Position numbers and translations under genes: made by a program. A stretch of DNA of 64,000 nt from Nocardia bhagyanarayanae (GTDB lineage: Bacteria > Actinomycetota > Actinomycetes > Mycobacteriales > Mycobacteriaceae). The stretch covers positions 4,154,001-4,218,000 of the forward strand of contig NZ_VFPG01000001.1 of assembly GCF_006716565.1 (NCBI RefSeq), in the 5' to 3' direction. Positions 39,106-48,288 of the stretch are shown here, one piece after another (position 1 is the stretch's first letter; each line of letters opens with the position of its first letter). The notes under the pieces are model-generated. The model was not told the DNA's origin and ran no database searches. It saw nothing but the letters and a program-made list of their open reading frames with translations.

Positions 39106-40098
39106 GTGCGGATTGGGCAACAGCCGGGTGGCAATGGCGCACACGGCTCCTCCGCGACGGTGCTTGCCGACCGTTTCACTGGTCCCGGCCTACCGTCCCG
39201 GCTGATGCGACGGGTGCTCGCCTACATCGCGTTGACCAAGCCGCGCGTCATCGAGCTGCTGCTCGTCGCCACGATTCCGACGATGCTGCTCGCCGATCGC
39301 GGCAGCGACGTGAACATGCCGTTGATCCTGGCCACCCTGTTCGGTGGCTGGATGGGCGCCGCAAGCGCCAACACGCTCAACTGCGTGGCCGACGCGGACA
39401 TCGACAAGGTGATGAAGCGCACCGCCAAGCGCCCGCTGGCCAGGGAGGCGGTGCCGACCCGCAACGCGTTCGTCTTCGGCGTCGCGCTGGGCATCGGCTC
39501 CTTCGCCTGGCTGTGGTGGCAGGCGAACCTGCTGGCAGGCGCGCTCGTCGTCGTCACCATCCTGTTCTACGTCTTCGTCTACACCCTCGGCCTGAAGCGG
39601 CGCACCTCGCAGAACGTCGTCTGGGGCGGCGCGGCGGGCTGCATGCCCGCTCTGGTCGGCTGGTCGGCGGTCACCGGCGGCATCGGCTGGCCCGCGATCG
39701 CGCTGTTCGGCGTCATCTTCTTCTGGACGCCGCCGCACACCTGGGCGCTGGCCATGCGCTACAAGGAGGACTACCGCGCGGCCGGCGTGCCGATGCTGCC
39801 GGTGGTCGCCACCGAGCGCACGGTGACCAAGCAGATCGTCGTCTACACCTGGCTCACCGTGCTCACCACGCTGGCGCTGGTGCCGGCCACCGGCGTGCTC
39901 TACGCCGCGGTGGCGCTGGTGGCGGGCGCGTGGTTCCTGCTCATGGCGCACCAGCTGTACGCGGGCGTGCGGCGCGGGGAATCGGTCAAGCCGCTGCGGC
40001 TGTTCCTCCAGTCGAACAACTACCTGGCCGTGGTGTTCTGCGGTCTGGCGGTGGACTCGGTGCTCGGCTGGGAGACCATCGGAAGCTTCTTCGGGTAA
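39106..40098 (+). CDS. ctaB: heme O synthase (protoheme IX farnesyltransferase)
   Basis: CtaB (330 aa) adds a farnesyl group to heme b, forming heme O for cytochrome oxidase. UbiA-family prenyltransferase with about nine membrane helices. The first Asp-rich site [15 protein letters not shown] (near residue 110) is intact, and a second conserved segment, [16 protein letters not shown], follows. The GTG at 39106 follows GAGGAG by 5 nt; upstream ATG codons in frame are rejected for lack of a site. Divergent from tkt as in mycobacteria. Works with CtaA, encoded at 45.5 kb. Confidence 0.96.
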   Translation: MRIGQQPGGNGAHGSSATVLADRFTGPGLPSRLMRRVLAYIALTKPRVIELLLVATIPTMLLADRGSDVNMPLILATLFGGWMGAASANTLNCVADADIDKVMKRTAKRPLAREAVPTRNAFVFGVALGIGSFAWLWWQANLLAGALVVVTILFYVFVYTLGLKRRTSQNVVWGGAAGCMPALVGWSAVTGGIGWPAIALFGVIFFWTPPHTWALAMRYKEDYRAAGVPMLPVVATERTVTKQIVVYTWLTVLTTLALVPATGVLYAAVALVAGAWFLLMAHQLYAGVRRGESVKPLRLFLQSNNYLAVVFCGLAVDSVLGWETIGSFFG

Positions 40099-40116
40099 GC
40101 GCCCGGACTCGTGCGC

Positions 40117-41541
40117 TCAGTCGCGGCGGCCGAGATATCCGTCGGGACGCACGAGGACGCGCTCGCCGTCGAGGGCCGCGTACGCGGAGAACGCGTGCCC
40201 GTCGACATCGACCACGTGCGGTTCGGCGGTCGTGGCGCCGGGGCGCAGCACGGCGTAACTCCGCGCGCCCGGCTCGATGGGCAGCGGGCCGGTCGCGCCG
40301 AAGCAGAGCAGCGTCGCGTGCGGTCCGCGGAACAGATCGAACAGCCGCACCTGGTGTCCGTCGGCGTCCTTCACCGGCGCGTCGGGCGCGCGGTCGCCCA
40401 CCGCCAATGCCCGGTGATCGCCGGGCGCGCGGTAGCTGATGTCCAGCTGCCGCGTCTCCTCGCCGCGCTCGAGCGCGTCGTCGTCGCCCTCGGTCAGCTT
40501 GTCCAGTAGCGCGGTGCTGAGACCGAGCACCCGCGCCGCCACCGCCCGACGTTCGGATTCGTAGCTGTCGAGCGCGGATTCGTCGCCGTCGAGTGCGGCG
40601 GCGAGCTTCCAGCCGAGGTTGTAGGCGTCCTGGATGCCGGTGTTCATGCCCTGGCCGCCGGTGGGCGGGTGCGTGTGCGCGGCGTCGCCGGCGAGAAACA
40701 CCCTCCGGTCCCGAAAGCACTGGGCCAGCCGGATGTTCGGTCGCCAGACGGTCACCCAGGCCAAGTCGGTGAGCACGATATCGGTGCGGCCGCTGTGGTG
40801 GTCGACGTAGCGCTGGAGCAGCGCGAGCGTCGGCTCGGCGTTCTCGGTCAGTGGCGCGGCGACCTGGAAGTGCGCGCCGCCGGGCAGCGGCGACAGCACG
40901 ATGCCCTCCATCGGACGCTCGGCGTCGGCGGCGAACCAGTAGCCGTACGCGTGGTCGAGGGCGTCGGCGCGCACGTCGCCGAGCAGCATGCGGAGGGAGT
41001 CGTCGGTGCTGCCCTCGAACGCGATGCCCGATCGCTTGCGCACCGTGCTGCGGCCGCCGTCGGCGCCGACGAGGTACGCCGCACGCACGGTCTCCCGCGC
41101 GCCGTCGCGGTCCAGGAGCGCGGTGACGCCGTCGTCGTCCTGCTCGAACGACACCAGGGGGGTGCCGGTCTCCACGCGTACCCCGAACTCGGCGAGCCGG
41201 TCGCGCAGGATCGCCTCGGTTCGTGATTGTCCGAGCGTCCACCCGTTCGGGTAGGGGACAGCCGGCGTCGGAGCGACGGGTTCGGCCATCCGGCGTTCCC
41301 CGGCGAACTCGCCGCCGAGGTAGGCGCGCAGCACCGGCATGGGCGCGCCCGCAGCGAGTACGGCGTCGAGCACGCCGAGATCGTCGAACACCTCCAGCGT
41401 GCGCGGCTGGATGCCGTCGCCGCGGGACCCCGCGAAGAATTCGGCGGCTTGGTCGACGATGCGCACCGGCACGCCGCGGCGGGCCAGGTCGATGGCGAGG
41501 GTGAGGCCGGTCGGTCCGGCTCCCGCGATGAGTACGTGCAC
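40117..41541 (-). CDS. FAD-dependent aromatic monooxygenase
   Basis: A 474-residue group A flavin monooxygenase of the PCP-4-monooxygenase/PheA type. FAD dinucleotide motif VLIAGAGPTGLTLAIDLARRG (residues 3-23), the DG motif LVGADGGRSTVRKRSG (near 165) and the GD motif FLAGDAAHTHPPTGGQGMN (near 295) are intact. The C-terminal thioredoxin-like tail (near 375-474) is typical of rifampicin- and phenol-type hydroxylases. It is divergent from a TetR gene, and paired palindromes lie between them. The substrate is unknown; RIF monooxygenase cannot be excluded. Confidence 0.9.
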   Translation of the reverse strand: MHVLIAGAGPTGLTLAIDLARRGVPVRIVDQAAEFFAGSRGDGIQPRTLEVFDDLGVLDAVLAAGAPMPVLRAYLGGEFAGERRMAEPVAPTPAVPYPNGWTLGQSRTEAILRDRLAEFGVRVETGTPLVSFEQDDDGVTALLDRDGARETVRAAYLVGADGGRSTVRKRSGIAFEGSTDDSLRMLLGDVRADALDHAYGYWFAADAERPMEGIVLSPLPGGAHFQVAAPLTENAEPTLALLQRYVDHHSGRTDIVLTDLAWVTVWRPNIRLAQCFRDRRVFLAGDAAHTHPPTGGQGMNTGIQDAYNLGWKLAAALDGDESALDSYESERRAVAARVLGLSTALLDKLTEGDDDALERGEETRQLDISYRAPGDHRALAVGDRAPDAPVKDADGHQVRLFDLFRGPHATLLCFGATGPLPIEPGARSYAVLRPGATTAEPHVVDVDGHAFSAYAALDGERVLVRPDGYLGRRD

Positions 41542-41555
41542 GATGGCTCCATAAC

Positions 41556-41586
41556 TGAATTGAAATTCACTGAATCGGTATTCAGT
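41556..41586. promoter_or_regulatory. two adjoining palindromes, TetR operator candidate
   Basis: TGAATTGAAATTCA (41556-41569) and ACTGAATCGGTATTCAGT (41569-41586) share one base and lie between the divergent monooxygenase (start 41541) and TetR (start 41626). Both contain the TGAAT half-site, giving four half-sites in 31 bp, a normal layout for TetR autoregulation. AT content is much higher than in the flanks. Confidence 0.75.
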
Positions 41587-41625
41587 ATTGGTGTTGGTAC
41601 GTTGTGCTGTCAAGGAGGTGGCACG

Positions 41626-42228
41626 GTGGCGACGAGCCGCAAAGAGAGGTCGGCCGAGACGGAGCAGGCGCTCAAGGCGGCCGCGCTGCGGGTCTTCGCC
41701 GAACGCGGATATCTGAACACCAAGATCACCGACATCACCGCCGCCGCCGGACGGGCGGCGGGTTCCTTCTACAACCACTTCGCGAGCAAGGAAGACCTGC
41801 TCACGGCGCTGTTGCGCGATATGGCGGAGGCAGGCGACGAGCGCGCCGAAGCGGAGGGCCACGAACCGGATTTCAGCCGTCCCGAGGCGGTCCGGTATCA
41901 CATCGAGGGGTACTGGCGTTTCGCGCGCGAGCACGTCGCGGTGCTGCGCGCGGTCGAGCAGGCGGCCCTCGTCGACGCCGAATTCGGCCGCAGCGCAGGG
42001 CAGTTCGCGAAGGATCAGCGCGCCGACATAGCCGACCATCTGGACGGTATCGCCGCGGCGGGGTTACGGCTGCCGAGCACGCCGGACGCGAGTCTCGCCA
42101 TGATGTTCCTGCTCACCCAGGCGCTGCTCGGTGCGGTCGAGGACGGCAACGTCGAGCTGGACGACGACGAAGCCGTGGAAGGGTTGACCCGCTTCGTCTA
42201 CCGCGGGCTGACCGGCCGGGACTACTGA
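41626..42228 (+). CDS. TetR family transcriptional regulator
   Basis: A 200-residue TetR repressor. The HTH is at residues 30-50 (TKITDITAAAGRAAGSFYNHFASKEDLL). The remainder is a helical ligand and dimer domain. A very good ribosome site (AAGGAGGTG) precedes the GTG. It is divergent from the flavin monooxygenase, and the TGAAT palindromes between them probably form its operator. The inducer is unknown, probably the monooxygenase substrate. Confidence 0.92.
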   Translation: MATSRKERSAETEQALKAAALRVFAERGYLNTKITDITAAAGRAAGSFYNHFASKEDLLTALLRDMAEAGDERAEAEGHEPDFSRPEAVRYHIEGYWRFAREHVAVLRAVEQAALVDAEFGRSAGQFAKDQRADIADHLDGIAAAGLRLPSTPDASLAMMFLLTQALLGAVEDGNVELDDDEAVEGLTRFVYRGLTGRDY

Positions 42229-42251
42229 GCCCGGAAGTCTCGGCGGGCGAC

Positions 42252-43217
42252 TCAGGGCAGCAGGACGATCGAGCCCGTGGTCTTGCGTCCCTCCAGATCA
42301 CGGTGCGCCCGTTCGGCTTCCGCGAGCGGATAGGTCGCGCCGACCCGGATGCGCAGCGTGCCGTTCGCCAGCGCCGCGAGAACATCGCCCGCGCGCCACA
42401 GCAATTCGGCGCGATCGCGGGTGTAGTGCGCCAGTGACGGACGGGTCAGGAACAGTGAGCCACCGGCGTTCAAGCGCTGCGGGTCGAACGGCGGGACCGG
42501 GCCGCTGGCGGCGCCGAACAGCGCCAGCGTGCCGCGCACGCGCAACGAGGCGAGGCTCGCGTCGAAGGTGGACTTGCCGACACCGTCGTAGACCGCCGCC
42601 ACACCGACACCGTCGGTCAGCTTGCGGACCTGATCGGCGAGGTCGTCGCCGTAGCGAAGCACCTCCGCCGCGCCCGCTTCGCGGGAGAGCGTCTCCTTCT
42701 CGTCGGAGGACACGGTCGTGATGACCCGCGCGCCCCGGGCCGCGGCCAACTGGGTCAGGATCAGGCCGACACCACCCGCGCCCGCGTGCACCAGCACCGT
42801 CTCACCGGGTTCCGGCTGGTAGATCGACTCGATCAGGTAGTGCGCCGTCATGCCCTGGAGCAGCGCCGACGCGGCGACCGGGGGATCGACGCCGTCCGGC
42901 ACCGGGATCGCGACGGCGGCGGGGACCACGACCCGCTCGGCGTAGCTGCCGGGCGCGGCCGCCCACGCGATCCGATCACCCACCGCGAACTCGGTGACGC
43001 CGGAGCCGATCGCCGACACGACGCCGGTGCCCTCGGAGCCGGGCACGTAGGGGACCGGCTGCGGATAGGTGCCCGTGCGAATGTAGGTATCGATGTAGTT
43101 GACGCCGATCGCCTCGGTGGTCACCAGCAGCTGATCCGGCCCGATGCTCGGCTCCTCGACCTCCGTGTACCGCAGGACCTCGGGACCACCGTGTTCGGAA
43201 ACCTGAATGGCGCGCAT
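42252..43217 (-). CDS. qor: NADPH:quinone oxidoreductase
   Basis: A 321-residue zeta-crystallin-type medium-chain reductase. The N-terminal QVSEHGGPEVLRYTEVEEPSIGP is typical of Qor. The cofactor loop HAGAGGVGLILTQLAAARGA lies near residue 145. The catalytic zinc ligands of alcohol dehydrogenases are absent, as expected for quinone reductases. ATG at 43217. It sits near ctaB as in M. tuberculosis (Rv1454c). Confidence 0.92.
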   Translation of the reverse strand: MRAIQVSEHGGPEVLRYTEVEEPSIGPDQLLVTTEAIGVNYIDTYIRTGTYPQPVPYVPGSEGTGVVSAIGSGVTEFAVGDRIAWAAAPGSYAERVVVPAAVAIPVPDGVDPPVAASALLQGMTAHYLIESIYQPEPGETVLVHAGAGGVGLILTQLAAARGARVITTVSSDEKETLSREAGAAEVLRYGDDLADQVRKLTDGVGVAAVYDGVGKSTFDASLASLRVRGTLALFGAASGPVPPFDPQRLNAGGSLFLTRPSLAHYTRDRAELLWRAGDVLAALANGTLRIRVGATYPLAEAERAHRDLEGRKTTGSIVLLP

Positions 43218-43266
43218 GACATTCAGTTCTACACCCGCCGCGTCTGGACGGCGTCCTACCGGTCGG

Positions 43267-43272
43267 TAAACT
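43267..43272 (+). promoter_or_regulatory. candidate -10 hexamer (leaderless) of the gene at 43280
   Basis: TCGGTAAACT with the hexamer at 43267-43272, 7 nt before the ATG at 43280. Confidence 0.45.
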
Positions 43273-43279
43273 CGCACGC

Positions 43280-43630
43280 ATGAGCGTTGAGACCGCCCCG
43301 GCCCCCGTGAAGGTGTCGAGTTCCCTCGTCGACTCGGTGAAGGGATTCCTCGCCGATCACGGTGGCTCGGCCACGGCCGTCCTGCAGCCGATCGGCCGCA
43401 TCGGCGTGCGCGTCACCCTGGTCGGCGCCGACGGCATCCTCGGCGACCGCGTCGTCGCCGACCTGCCCACCGCCAAGCGACTGGTCGAGGTCGTCGACGG
43501 CCTGACCGAAGCCGACGAGTGGGACCGCGAGCTCACCTCCGTCGTCACCCCGCGCAAGAGCCACTGGGCGCAGATGGCGGGCTGGGTCGCCCGCCAGACC
43601 CGCTTCCCCAAGGCGCGCAACGAGAAGTGA
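43280..43630 (+). CDS. conserved actinobacterial protein (Rv1455-like by position)
   Basis: A 116-residue soluble protein of unknown function. It has a compact alpha/beta pattern with VTLVGADGILGDRVVADLPTA, and a C-terminal basic part (KSHWAQMAGWVARQTRFPKARNEK). It has no signal peptide or known motif. The neighbours qor and ctaA and its position match M. tuberculosis Rv1455. That is position-based only. A leaderless TAAACT element precedes the ATG. Confidence 0.7.
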   Translation: MSVETAPAPVKVSSSLVDSVKGFLADHGGSATAVLQPIGRIGVRVTLVGADGILGDRVVADLPTAKRLVEVVDGLTEADEWDRELTSVVTPRKSHWAQMAGWVARQTRFPKARNEK

Positions 43631-43649
43631 CGCGGCGGCCCGGCCCGTC

Positions 43650-44537
43650 TCAGGACGCGGCGCGGGCCACCAGTACCGGGCACGGTGCGTGATGCAGCAG
43701 GTTCTGGCTCGTCGAGCCGAGCAATAGGCCGGTGAGCCGGTTGCGGCCCTGACTTCCGGTGACGACGAGCTGAGCGTCCGCGCCGTGCTCGAGCAGCGCG
43801 CGGGTCGCCGGGCTCTGCAACACCAGCTTCTCGACCTGGAGGTCGGGGAACTGGCTCGACCATCCGGCGAGCCGCTCGCTCAACAGCTTCTGCTCCTGCT
43901 GCGCCAGGACCTCCCAGGCGTCGGGCACCGGCGTCCACTGCAACAGATCCGGGTCGTTCCAGGCGTGCAGCGCGACGACCCGCACGCCGAGCAGTGCGGC
44001 CATCTCGAAGGCCCGTCCGACCGCGGCCTCGCCGCCGGGGCTGCCGTCCACGCCCACCAGCACCGGGCGGTCGTCGGGCAGCGGCTTGTCCACGTCGCCG
44101 CGCCACACCACCACCGGACAATGCGCCTTGTTGGCGACCCGCAGCGCCGTCGAACCGAGCAGCAGGGTGGTGATCCGGTCGTCGGCGGTGGCGGCCACCA
44201 CCAGCAGTAGCGCGGTCGCGCTCGCCTCGACGAGTTCGTCGCCCGGCACGCCCTCCACCACCGTCTGGGTGATCTCCAAGTCGGGCTGATCGGCGCGCAC
44301 CGCGTCGACCGCGGCCGCGGCGTGCTTCTTCGCCACGAACCGCAGCGTCGGCAGGATGTCGGCGTCGGCGACGATCGCGGCCGTGATCCGGTAGTCGATG
44401 GTCGGCACGATGCTCAGGACGACCAGCCGCACGCCCTCGCGCGCGGCTACGGCGCCCGCCCAGCGCGCGGCCGCCAGGGCCGATCGGCTGCCGTCGACGC
44501 CGACGACGATGGACTGCTGATAGGCGAACCTGGTCAT
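43650..44537 (-). CDS. universal stress protein, tandem UspA domains
   Basis: A 295-residue protein with two UspA domains: residues 8-145 (SIVVGVDGSRSALAAARWA) and 157-292 (PVLVGVDGSPGGEAAVGRAFE). The ATP motif G-x2-G-x9-G-S/T is complete in the second domain (GSQGRNRLTGLLLGST) but lacks the first Gly pair in the first domain. Tandem USPs are induced under hypoxia or stress in mycobacteria. GGAGGG precedes the ATG. It is a single-gene unit. Confidence 0.93.
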   Translation of the reverse strand: MTRFAYQQSIVVGVDGSRSALAAARWAGAVAAREGVRLVVLSIVPTIDYRITAAIVADADILPTLRFVAKKHAAAAVDAVRADQPDLEITQTVVEGVPGDELVEASATALLLVVAATADDRITTLLLGSTALRVANKAHCPVVVWRGDVDKPLPDDRPVLVGVDGSPGGEAAVGRAFEMAALLGVRVVALHAWNDPDLLQWTPVPDAWEVLAQQEQKLLSERLAGWSSQFPDLQVEKLVLQSPATRALLEHGADAQLVVTGSQGRNRLTGLLLGSTSQNLLHHAPCPVLVARAAS

Positions 44538-44714
44538 CTCGCTGCCCTCCGGTGGTATCGACGCTGGTCTTTTTCAGGACGCGGTGTCTTTCTTCAGGCG
44601 CTGGGCTTCCGTCGGTGGTCGTCTCGGCTGTGTCCGCTCCGCTCCTCCATCGTGGCAGCCGAGTCGCCCATCGAGGCGCGCCGCGCGGTTTTGCCCCGTG
44701 TCCGGGGGCGTCGG

Positions 44715-44720
44715 TAGCGT
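44715..44720 (+). promoter_or_regulatory. candidate -10 hexamer (leaderless) of the gene at 44727
   Basis: TCGGTAGCGT with the hexamer at 44715-44720, 6 nt before the GTG at 44727. Confidence 0.45.
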
Positions 44721-44726
44721 CGCGGC

Positions 44727-45476
44727 GTGACTGAAATGGACGAACCGGACATCCACGAGCGGTACGAGGCCCAGATGTGGGCGCTGCACGACGATGTCTG
44801 GAACGCGTGGGGGCGACTCGATCCGGAGGTGTCGGCCCCGCGCTACCAATCGAGATTCATCCCGGCCGAGATCTGGGCCCAGATGGGCGTGCAGGAGCCG
44901 GAGCCGCCCAGCATCGATCACCCCAGCTACCGGGTGGTGCGCCGCCAGTACGGGCTGGTGGTGACCAGCATGGGCTTGTCGTTCCCCACCACCTGGTCGG
45001 ACGCCGAGCCCACCAACGGCATCGAGGTCGAGGTCTACGCGGCAGCCACCGGCATTCCGGCGGACGCGCCGTTCGCCGACGTGATGGGTTCCTGGCTCGG
45101 GCAGGTGGTGACGGCGGTCGCGCACACCGCCTCCCAGCACGGATTCCGCTTCACCAGCAACCTGGAACACTATGGGACGCTGTCGATCTCGCTACCCGGC
45201 TTGGATTTTCCTCCGGAGGCCGCGGGAAGCTACGTCGACGAGAACGGGCTGGTCACCGTGCTACTGGGCCTGACAGACGAAGGTTTCCCGGACGCCGTCG
45301 CGGGTCCGCTGTCGGGGATCCGCATGGTCAACATCAAGCTGCTCACCGTCGCCGAGACCGCGTTCTGCGTCTCGGGCACCAGCGGCGTCACCGACGCGCG
45401 CGCCGAGATCGCGAATCGGCTCGCCGCCCAAGGCGATCCGCTCTGGTCCAGCTTGACGCGGCCGTCGGTGATCTGA
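44727..45476 (+). CDS. hypothetical protein
   Basis: A 249-residue soluble protein with no recognised family. Two sections are visible: an N-terminal helical part (residues 1-60) and a mixed alpha/beta region (YGLVVTSMGLSFPTTW, GIEVEVYAAATGIPAD, and VTVLLGLTDEGFPDA). The overall pattern recalls suppressor-of-fused-type domains, but I would not assign it. It converges with ctaA; a terminator hairpin lies between them. Leaderless start likely. Confidence 0.55.
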   Translation: MTEMDEPDIHERYEAQMWALHDDVWNAWGRLDPEVSAPRYQSRFIPAEIWAQMGVQEPEPPSIDHPSYRVVRRQYGLVVTSMGLSFPTTWSDAEPTNGIEVEVYAAATGIPADAPFADVMGSWLGQVVTAVAHTASQHGFRFTSNLEHYGTLSISLPGLDFPPEAAGSYVDENGLVTVLLGLTDEGFPDAVAGPLSGIRMVNIKLLTVAETAFCVSGTSGVTDARAEIANRLAAQGDPLWSSLTRPSVI

Positions 45477-45491
45477 TCACCCACGCCGTTT

Positions 45492-45519
45492 CCGTGCGGT
45501 TCCGTCGGGAACCGCACGG
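45492..45519. terminator. bidirectional terminator before ctaA end
   Basis: A perfect 12-bp stem CCGTGCGGTTCC (45492-45503) with GGAACCGCACGG (45508-45519) and a GTCG loop, in the 45-bp gap between the convergent hypothetical gene and ctaA. Confidence 0.8.
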
Positions 45520-45521
45520 GA

Positions 45522-46496
45522 TCAGGCGGACTGAATCGCCGGGTCGGGCGCGACGGCGGGCACCGGTTCGCGGGTGCGCAGCGCGGCCCACAGGGCGGCG
45601 GTCGCCGCGGTGCACGCGGCGGCCCCGGCCACGTGGGTGACGACCAGCGCGGCGGGAACGTCGGTGAAGTACTGGACGACGCCGACCAGCGCCTGCGCGC
45701 AGACCACGCCGAGCAGCACGAACAGGCGGGTGCGCACCGTGCGGGAGATGCCGACGGCGAACAGTCCGAAACCGAGGCCGACCAGCAGCGCCAGGTAACC
45801 GATCAGCAGCTGCGAGTGCAGGTGCACCAGCGTGACGATCTCGATCTGCAACCGCTCGACCGGTCGTTCGATGCTCTTGTCTCCCGCGTGCGGTCCGGCG
45901 GCGGTGACCAGGGTGCCCGCGATCAGGACACCGGCCAGCGCGACACCGCTCAACGCGGTCAGCCAACGCAGCGGCGCGGGCGCCTGGATGGTCTGGACGC
46001 CGTCGTCCGGCTCGCAGATGCGCGCGTAGAGCACCGTGGCCAGCCACACCATCAGCATCGACGCCAGCAGATGCACCGCGACCGTCCACCACAGCAGACC
46101 GGTACGGACGGTGATGCCGCCGATGATCGCCTGCACCACGGTGCCGCCCGGCATCAGCCAGGCATAGAGCAGCACTTCGTTCCTGCGCCGCGCGCGCGTC
46201 ACCGCGAGCACGATCAGCCCGGCGAACAGCGAGACCACGAAGGTCAGCAGCCGGTTGCCGAATTCGACGGCCTGGTGCACGACCGCCACCTCGGACACGC
46301 CGATCGGGGTGAAGCTGCCGGGGAAGCACTGCGGCCAGGTCGGGCAGCCGAGGCCGGAGGCGGTGACCCGGACGACCGAGCCGGTGACCGCGATGCCCGC
46401 CTGGGTGAGCACGACCGCGAGCGCGATCAGCCGCTGCGCCCGCAGCGAGGGGAGCGGGAGCTTGTCGACGAGTCGCAGGAATGCGCGATACAGCAC
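45522..46496 (-). CDS. ctaA: heme A synthase
   Basis: CtaA/Cox15 (324 aa) oxidises the heme O methyl group to make heme A for cytochrome aa3 oxidase. Eight membrane helices are visible. The Cys pair LGCPTWPQCFPG (near residue 50) forms the conserved disulfide loop. Heme-ligand His candidates are in VHQAVEFGNR, VAVHLLA, LVHLHSQLLIGY and VVTHVAG. GTG at 46496, with TACCAT 6 nt upstream (leaderless). It follows the ABC exporter genes but probably has its own promoter. Confidence 0.95.
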   Translation of the reverse strand: MLYRAFLRLVDKLPLPSLRAQRLIALAVVLTQAGIAVTGSVVRVTASGLGCPTWPQCFPGSFTPIGVSEVAVVHQAVEFGNRLLTFVVSLFAGLIVLAVTRARRRNEVLLYAWLMPGGTVVQAIIGGITVRTGLLWWTVAVHLLASMLMVWLATVLYARICEPDDGVQTIQAPAPLRWLTALSGVALAGVLIAGTLVTAAGPHAGDKSIERPVERLQIEIVTLVHLHSQLLIGYLALLVGLGFGLFAVGISRTVRTRLFVLLGVVCAQALVGVVQYFTDVPAALVVTHVAGAAACTAATAALWAALRTREPVPAVAPDPAIQSA

Positions 46497-46502
46497 GCAA
46501 CG

Positions 46503-46508
46503 ATGGTA
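46503..46508 (-). promoter_or_regulatory. candidate -10 hexamer of ctaA (leaderless)
   Basis: On the reverse strand TACCAT is 6 nt before the GTG at 46496. It lies in the gap between the ABC permease gene end (46568) and ctaA. Confidence 0.45.
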
Positions 46509-46567
46509 GCGACCGGCGATCGGGCCACCGCACCCGGACTACTACATACCGTCGTTTGTACCGACGC

Positions 46568-47359
46568 TCACTCGAATCGGAACCAGCGCGCGGCCAGTAC
46601 GCCCGAGACCACGCCCCACCCCGCGAGCACCGCGAGGCCGAACCAGTCGACGCTGCTGCGCAGCGCGTGTTCCAGGGTGACCGCGAGCGCGCCGGAGGGC
46701 ACCAGCCTGGCGAGCACGTTCACGGCGGTCGGCAGGTCGTCGGAGGCGAACACCACGCTGGCGATGCCGAGCATGACGAACCACAGGATGTTGGCCAGCG
46801 CCAGCACGATCTCGGCCTTCAGCGTGCCGCCGAGCAGCAGGCCCATCGCGGCGAACGTGGCGGTGCCGAGCGCGATCACCGCCGCGCCGAGCAGCAGCCC
46901 GGCCGGACCCGGCCGCCAGCCGAGCGCGAAACCGATGGCGCCCAACAGGATCGCCTGCAGGACAACGACGATCAGCACCGCGGCGCTCTTGCCCGCGATG
47001 ATGCCCCACCGCGGCAGCGCGGTGGCGCCGAGGCGTTTGAGCGCGCCGTAGCGGCGGTCGAAACCGACGGCGATGGCCTGCCCCGTGAAGGCGGTGGACA
47101 TGACCGCCACCATCATCACGGCGGGCACGATCTTGTCCACCCGGTCCTGACCGAGACCGCCGAACGGCAGCAGCGTCAACCCGACGAGGAGCGTGATCGG
47201 GATGAACATGGTCAGCAGCAGCTGTTCGCCGTTGCGCAGCAACAGGATCAGCTCGAGCCGGGTCTGCGCGGCGAGCATGGCGGTGCGGGTGGTGGGACGC
47301 GGATCGGGCGCGAAGGTGCCCGGCGCGAAGCGGTTGGCGGTCGGTTCTGGCTGAGTCAT
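46568..47359 (-). CDS. ABC-2 type permease, DrrB-like
   Basis: A 263-residue ABC-2 permease with about six membrane segments. The family pattern TRLELILLLRNGEQLLLTMFIPI (near residues 32-54) is at the start, and MMVAVMSTAFTGQAIAVGFDRRYGALKRLGATALPRWGII (near 85-120) is typical of DrrB/NodJ exporters. ATG 47359 overlaps the ATPase stop (ATGA). Corresponds by order to Rv1457c. Exported substrate unknown. Confidence 0.9.
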   Translation of the reverse strand: MTQPEPTANRFAPGTFAPDPRPTTRTAMLAAQTRLELILLLRNGEQLLLTMFIPITLLVGLTLLPFGGLGQDRVDKIVPAVMMVAVMSTAFTGQAIAVGFDRRYGALKRLGATALPRWGIIAGKSAAVLIVVVLQAILLGAIGFALGWRPGPAGLLLGAAVIALGTATFAAMGLLLGGTLKAEIVLALANILWFVMLGIASVVFASDDLPTAVNVLARLVPSGALAVTLEHALRSSVDWFGLAVLAGWGVVSGVLAARWFRFE

Positions 47360-48288
47360 CCGCGTAGGTCCCGTCCGGTCAGTTCCAGGAAGACGTCCTC
47401 GAGGCGGCGCTGGTCGATCCGGATGTCGGTGGCAAGCACGTTCAGCCGCGCGCACCACGCGGTCACGGTGGCCAGCACCTGCGGGTCGATCTCGCCCTCC
47501 ACCAGGTACGAGCCCGGCGACGTCTCCCGCGGCGAGAAACCCTCGGGGAGCGCGGTTTTCAACAGTTTCAGGTCCAGTTTGGGCGGCGCGGTGAAGCGCA
47601 ACTGCCCGGCGGCGCCGTGCGCGGTCACCTCGGCGGGCGTGCCGGAGGCGACGATGCGTCCGTGATCGATGATGACGAGCTGATCCGCGAGCTGCTCGGC
47701 CTCGTCCATCATGTGCGTGGTGAGCACCACGGTGACGCCGTCGCGGCGCAGCGCGTCGATCAGCTCCCACACGATCAGCCGCGCCTGCGCGTCCAGGCCC
47801 GCGGTGGGTTCGTCGAGGAACACGATCTCCGGCCGGCCGACCAGCGCGCAGGCCAGCGCCAAGCGCTGCTGCTGGCCGCCGGAGAGCCGCCGGTACGGTG
47901 TGCGGCGATTGTCCTGGAGCCCGAGGGTGCGCAGCAGCCACTGCGGGTCGAGCGGGTCGGCGGAGTACGCGGCGACCAGGTCGAGCATCTCGCCCGCCCG
48001 CGCGCCGGGATAGGAGCCGCCGCCCTGCAGCATGACGCCGATGCGGGAACGCAGCCGGTCCGAATCGGCGATCGGATCGAGTCCGAGCACCCGCACCGCG
48101 CCCGCGTCGGGGCGCACGAAACCCTCGCACATCTCGACGGTCGTCGTCTTCCCGGCGCCGTTTGGCCCGAGCAGCGCGAGCACCTGCGCCCGTTCGACAT
48201 CGAAGGTCAGGCCGTCGACCGCGGTGGTCTCGCCATAACGCTTGACGACGCCGTCGACGCTAACGGCGGGTCCGGAGGCAGCGGTCAC
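47356..48288 (-). CDS. ABC exporter ATPase, DrrA-like
   Basis: A 310-residue ATPase of the daunorubicin-resistance type. Walker A is GPNGAGKTTT (near residue 38), the signature LSGGQQQRLALACAL (near 135), and Walker B IVFLDEPTAGLDAQ (near 157). GTG 48288 overlaps the mptB stop (GTGA), so translation is coupled. Longer in-frame starts lie inside mptB. It pairs with the permease at 46568 and corresponds to Rv1458c. Confidence 0.93.
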   Translation of the reverse strand: MTAASGPAVSVDGVVKRYGETTAVDGLTFDVERAQVLALLGPNGAGKTTTVEMCEGFVRPDAGAVRVLGLDPIADSDRLRSRIGVMLQGGGSYPGARAGEMLDLVAAYSADPLDPQWLLRTLGLQDNRRTPYRRLSGGQQQRLALACALVGRPEIVFLDEPTAGLDAQARLIVWELIDALRRDGVTVVLTTHMMDEAEQLADQLVIIDHGRIVASGTPAEVTAHGAAGQLRFTAPPKLDLKLLKTALPEGFSPRETSPGSYLVEGEIDPQVLATVTAWCARLNVLATDIRIDQRRLEDVFLELTGRDLRG

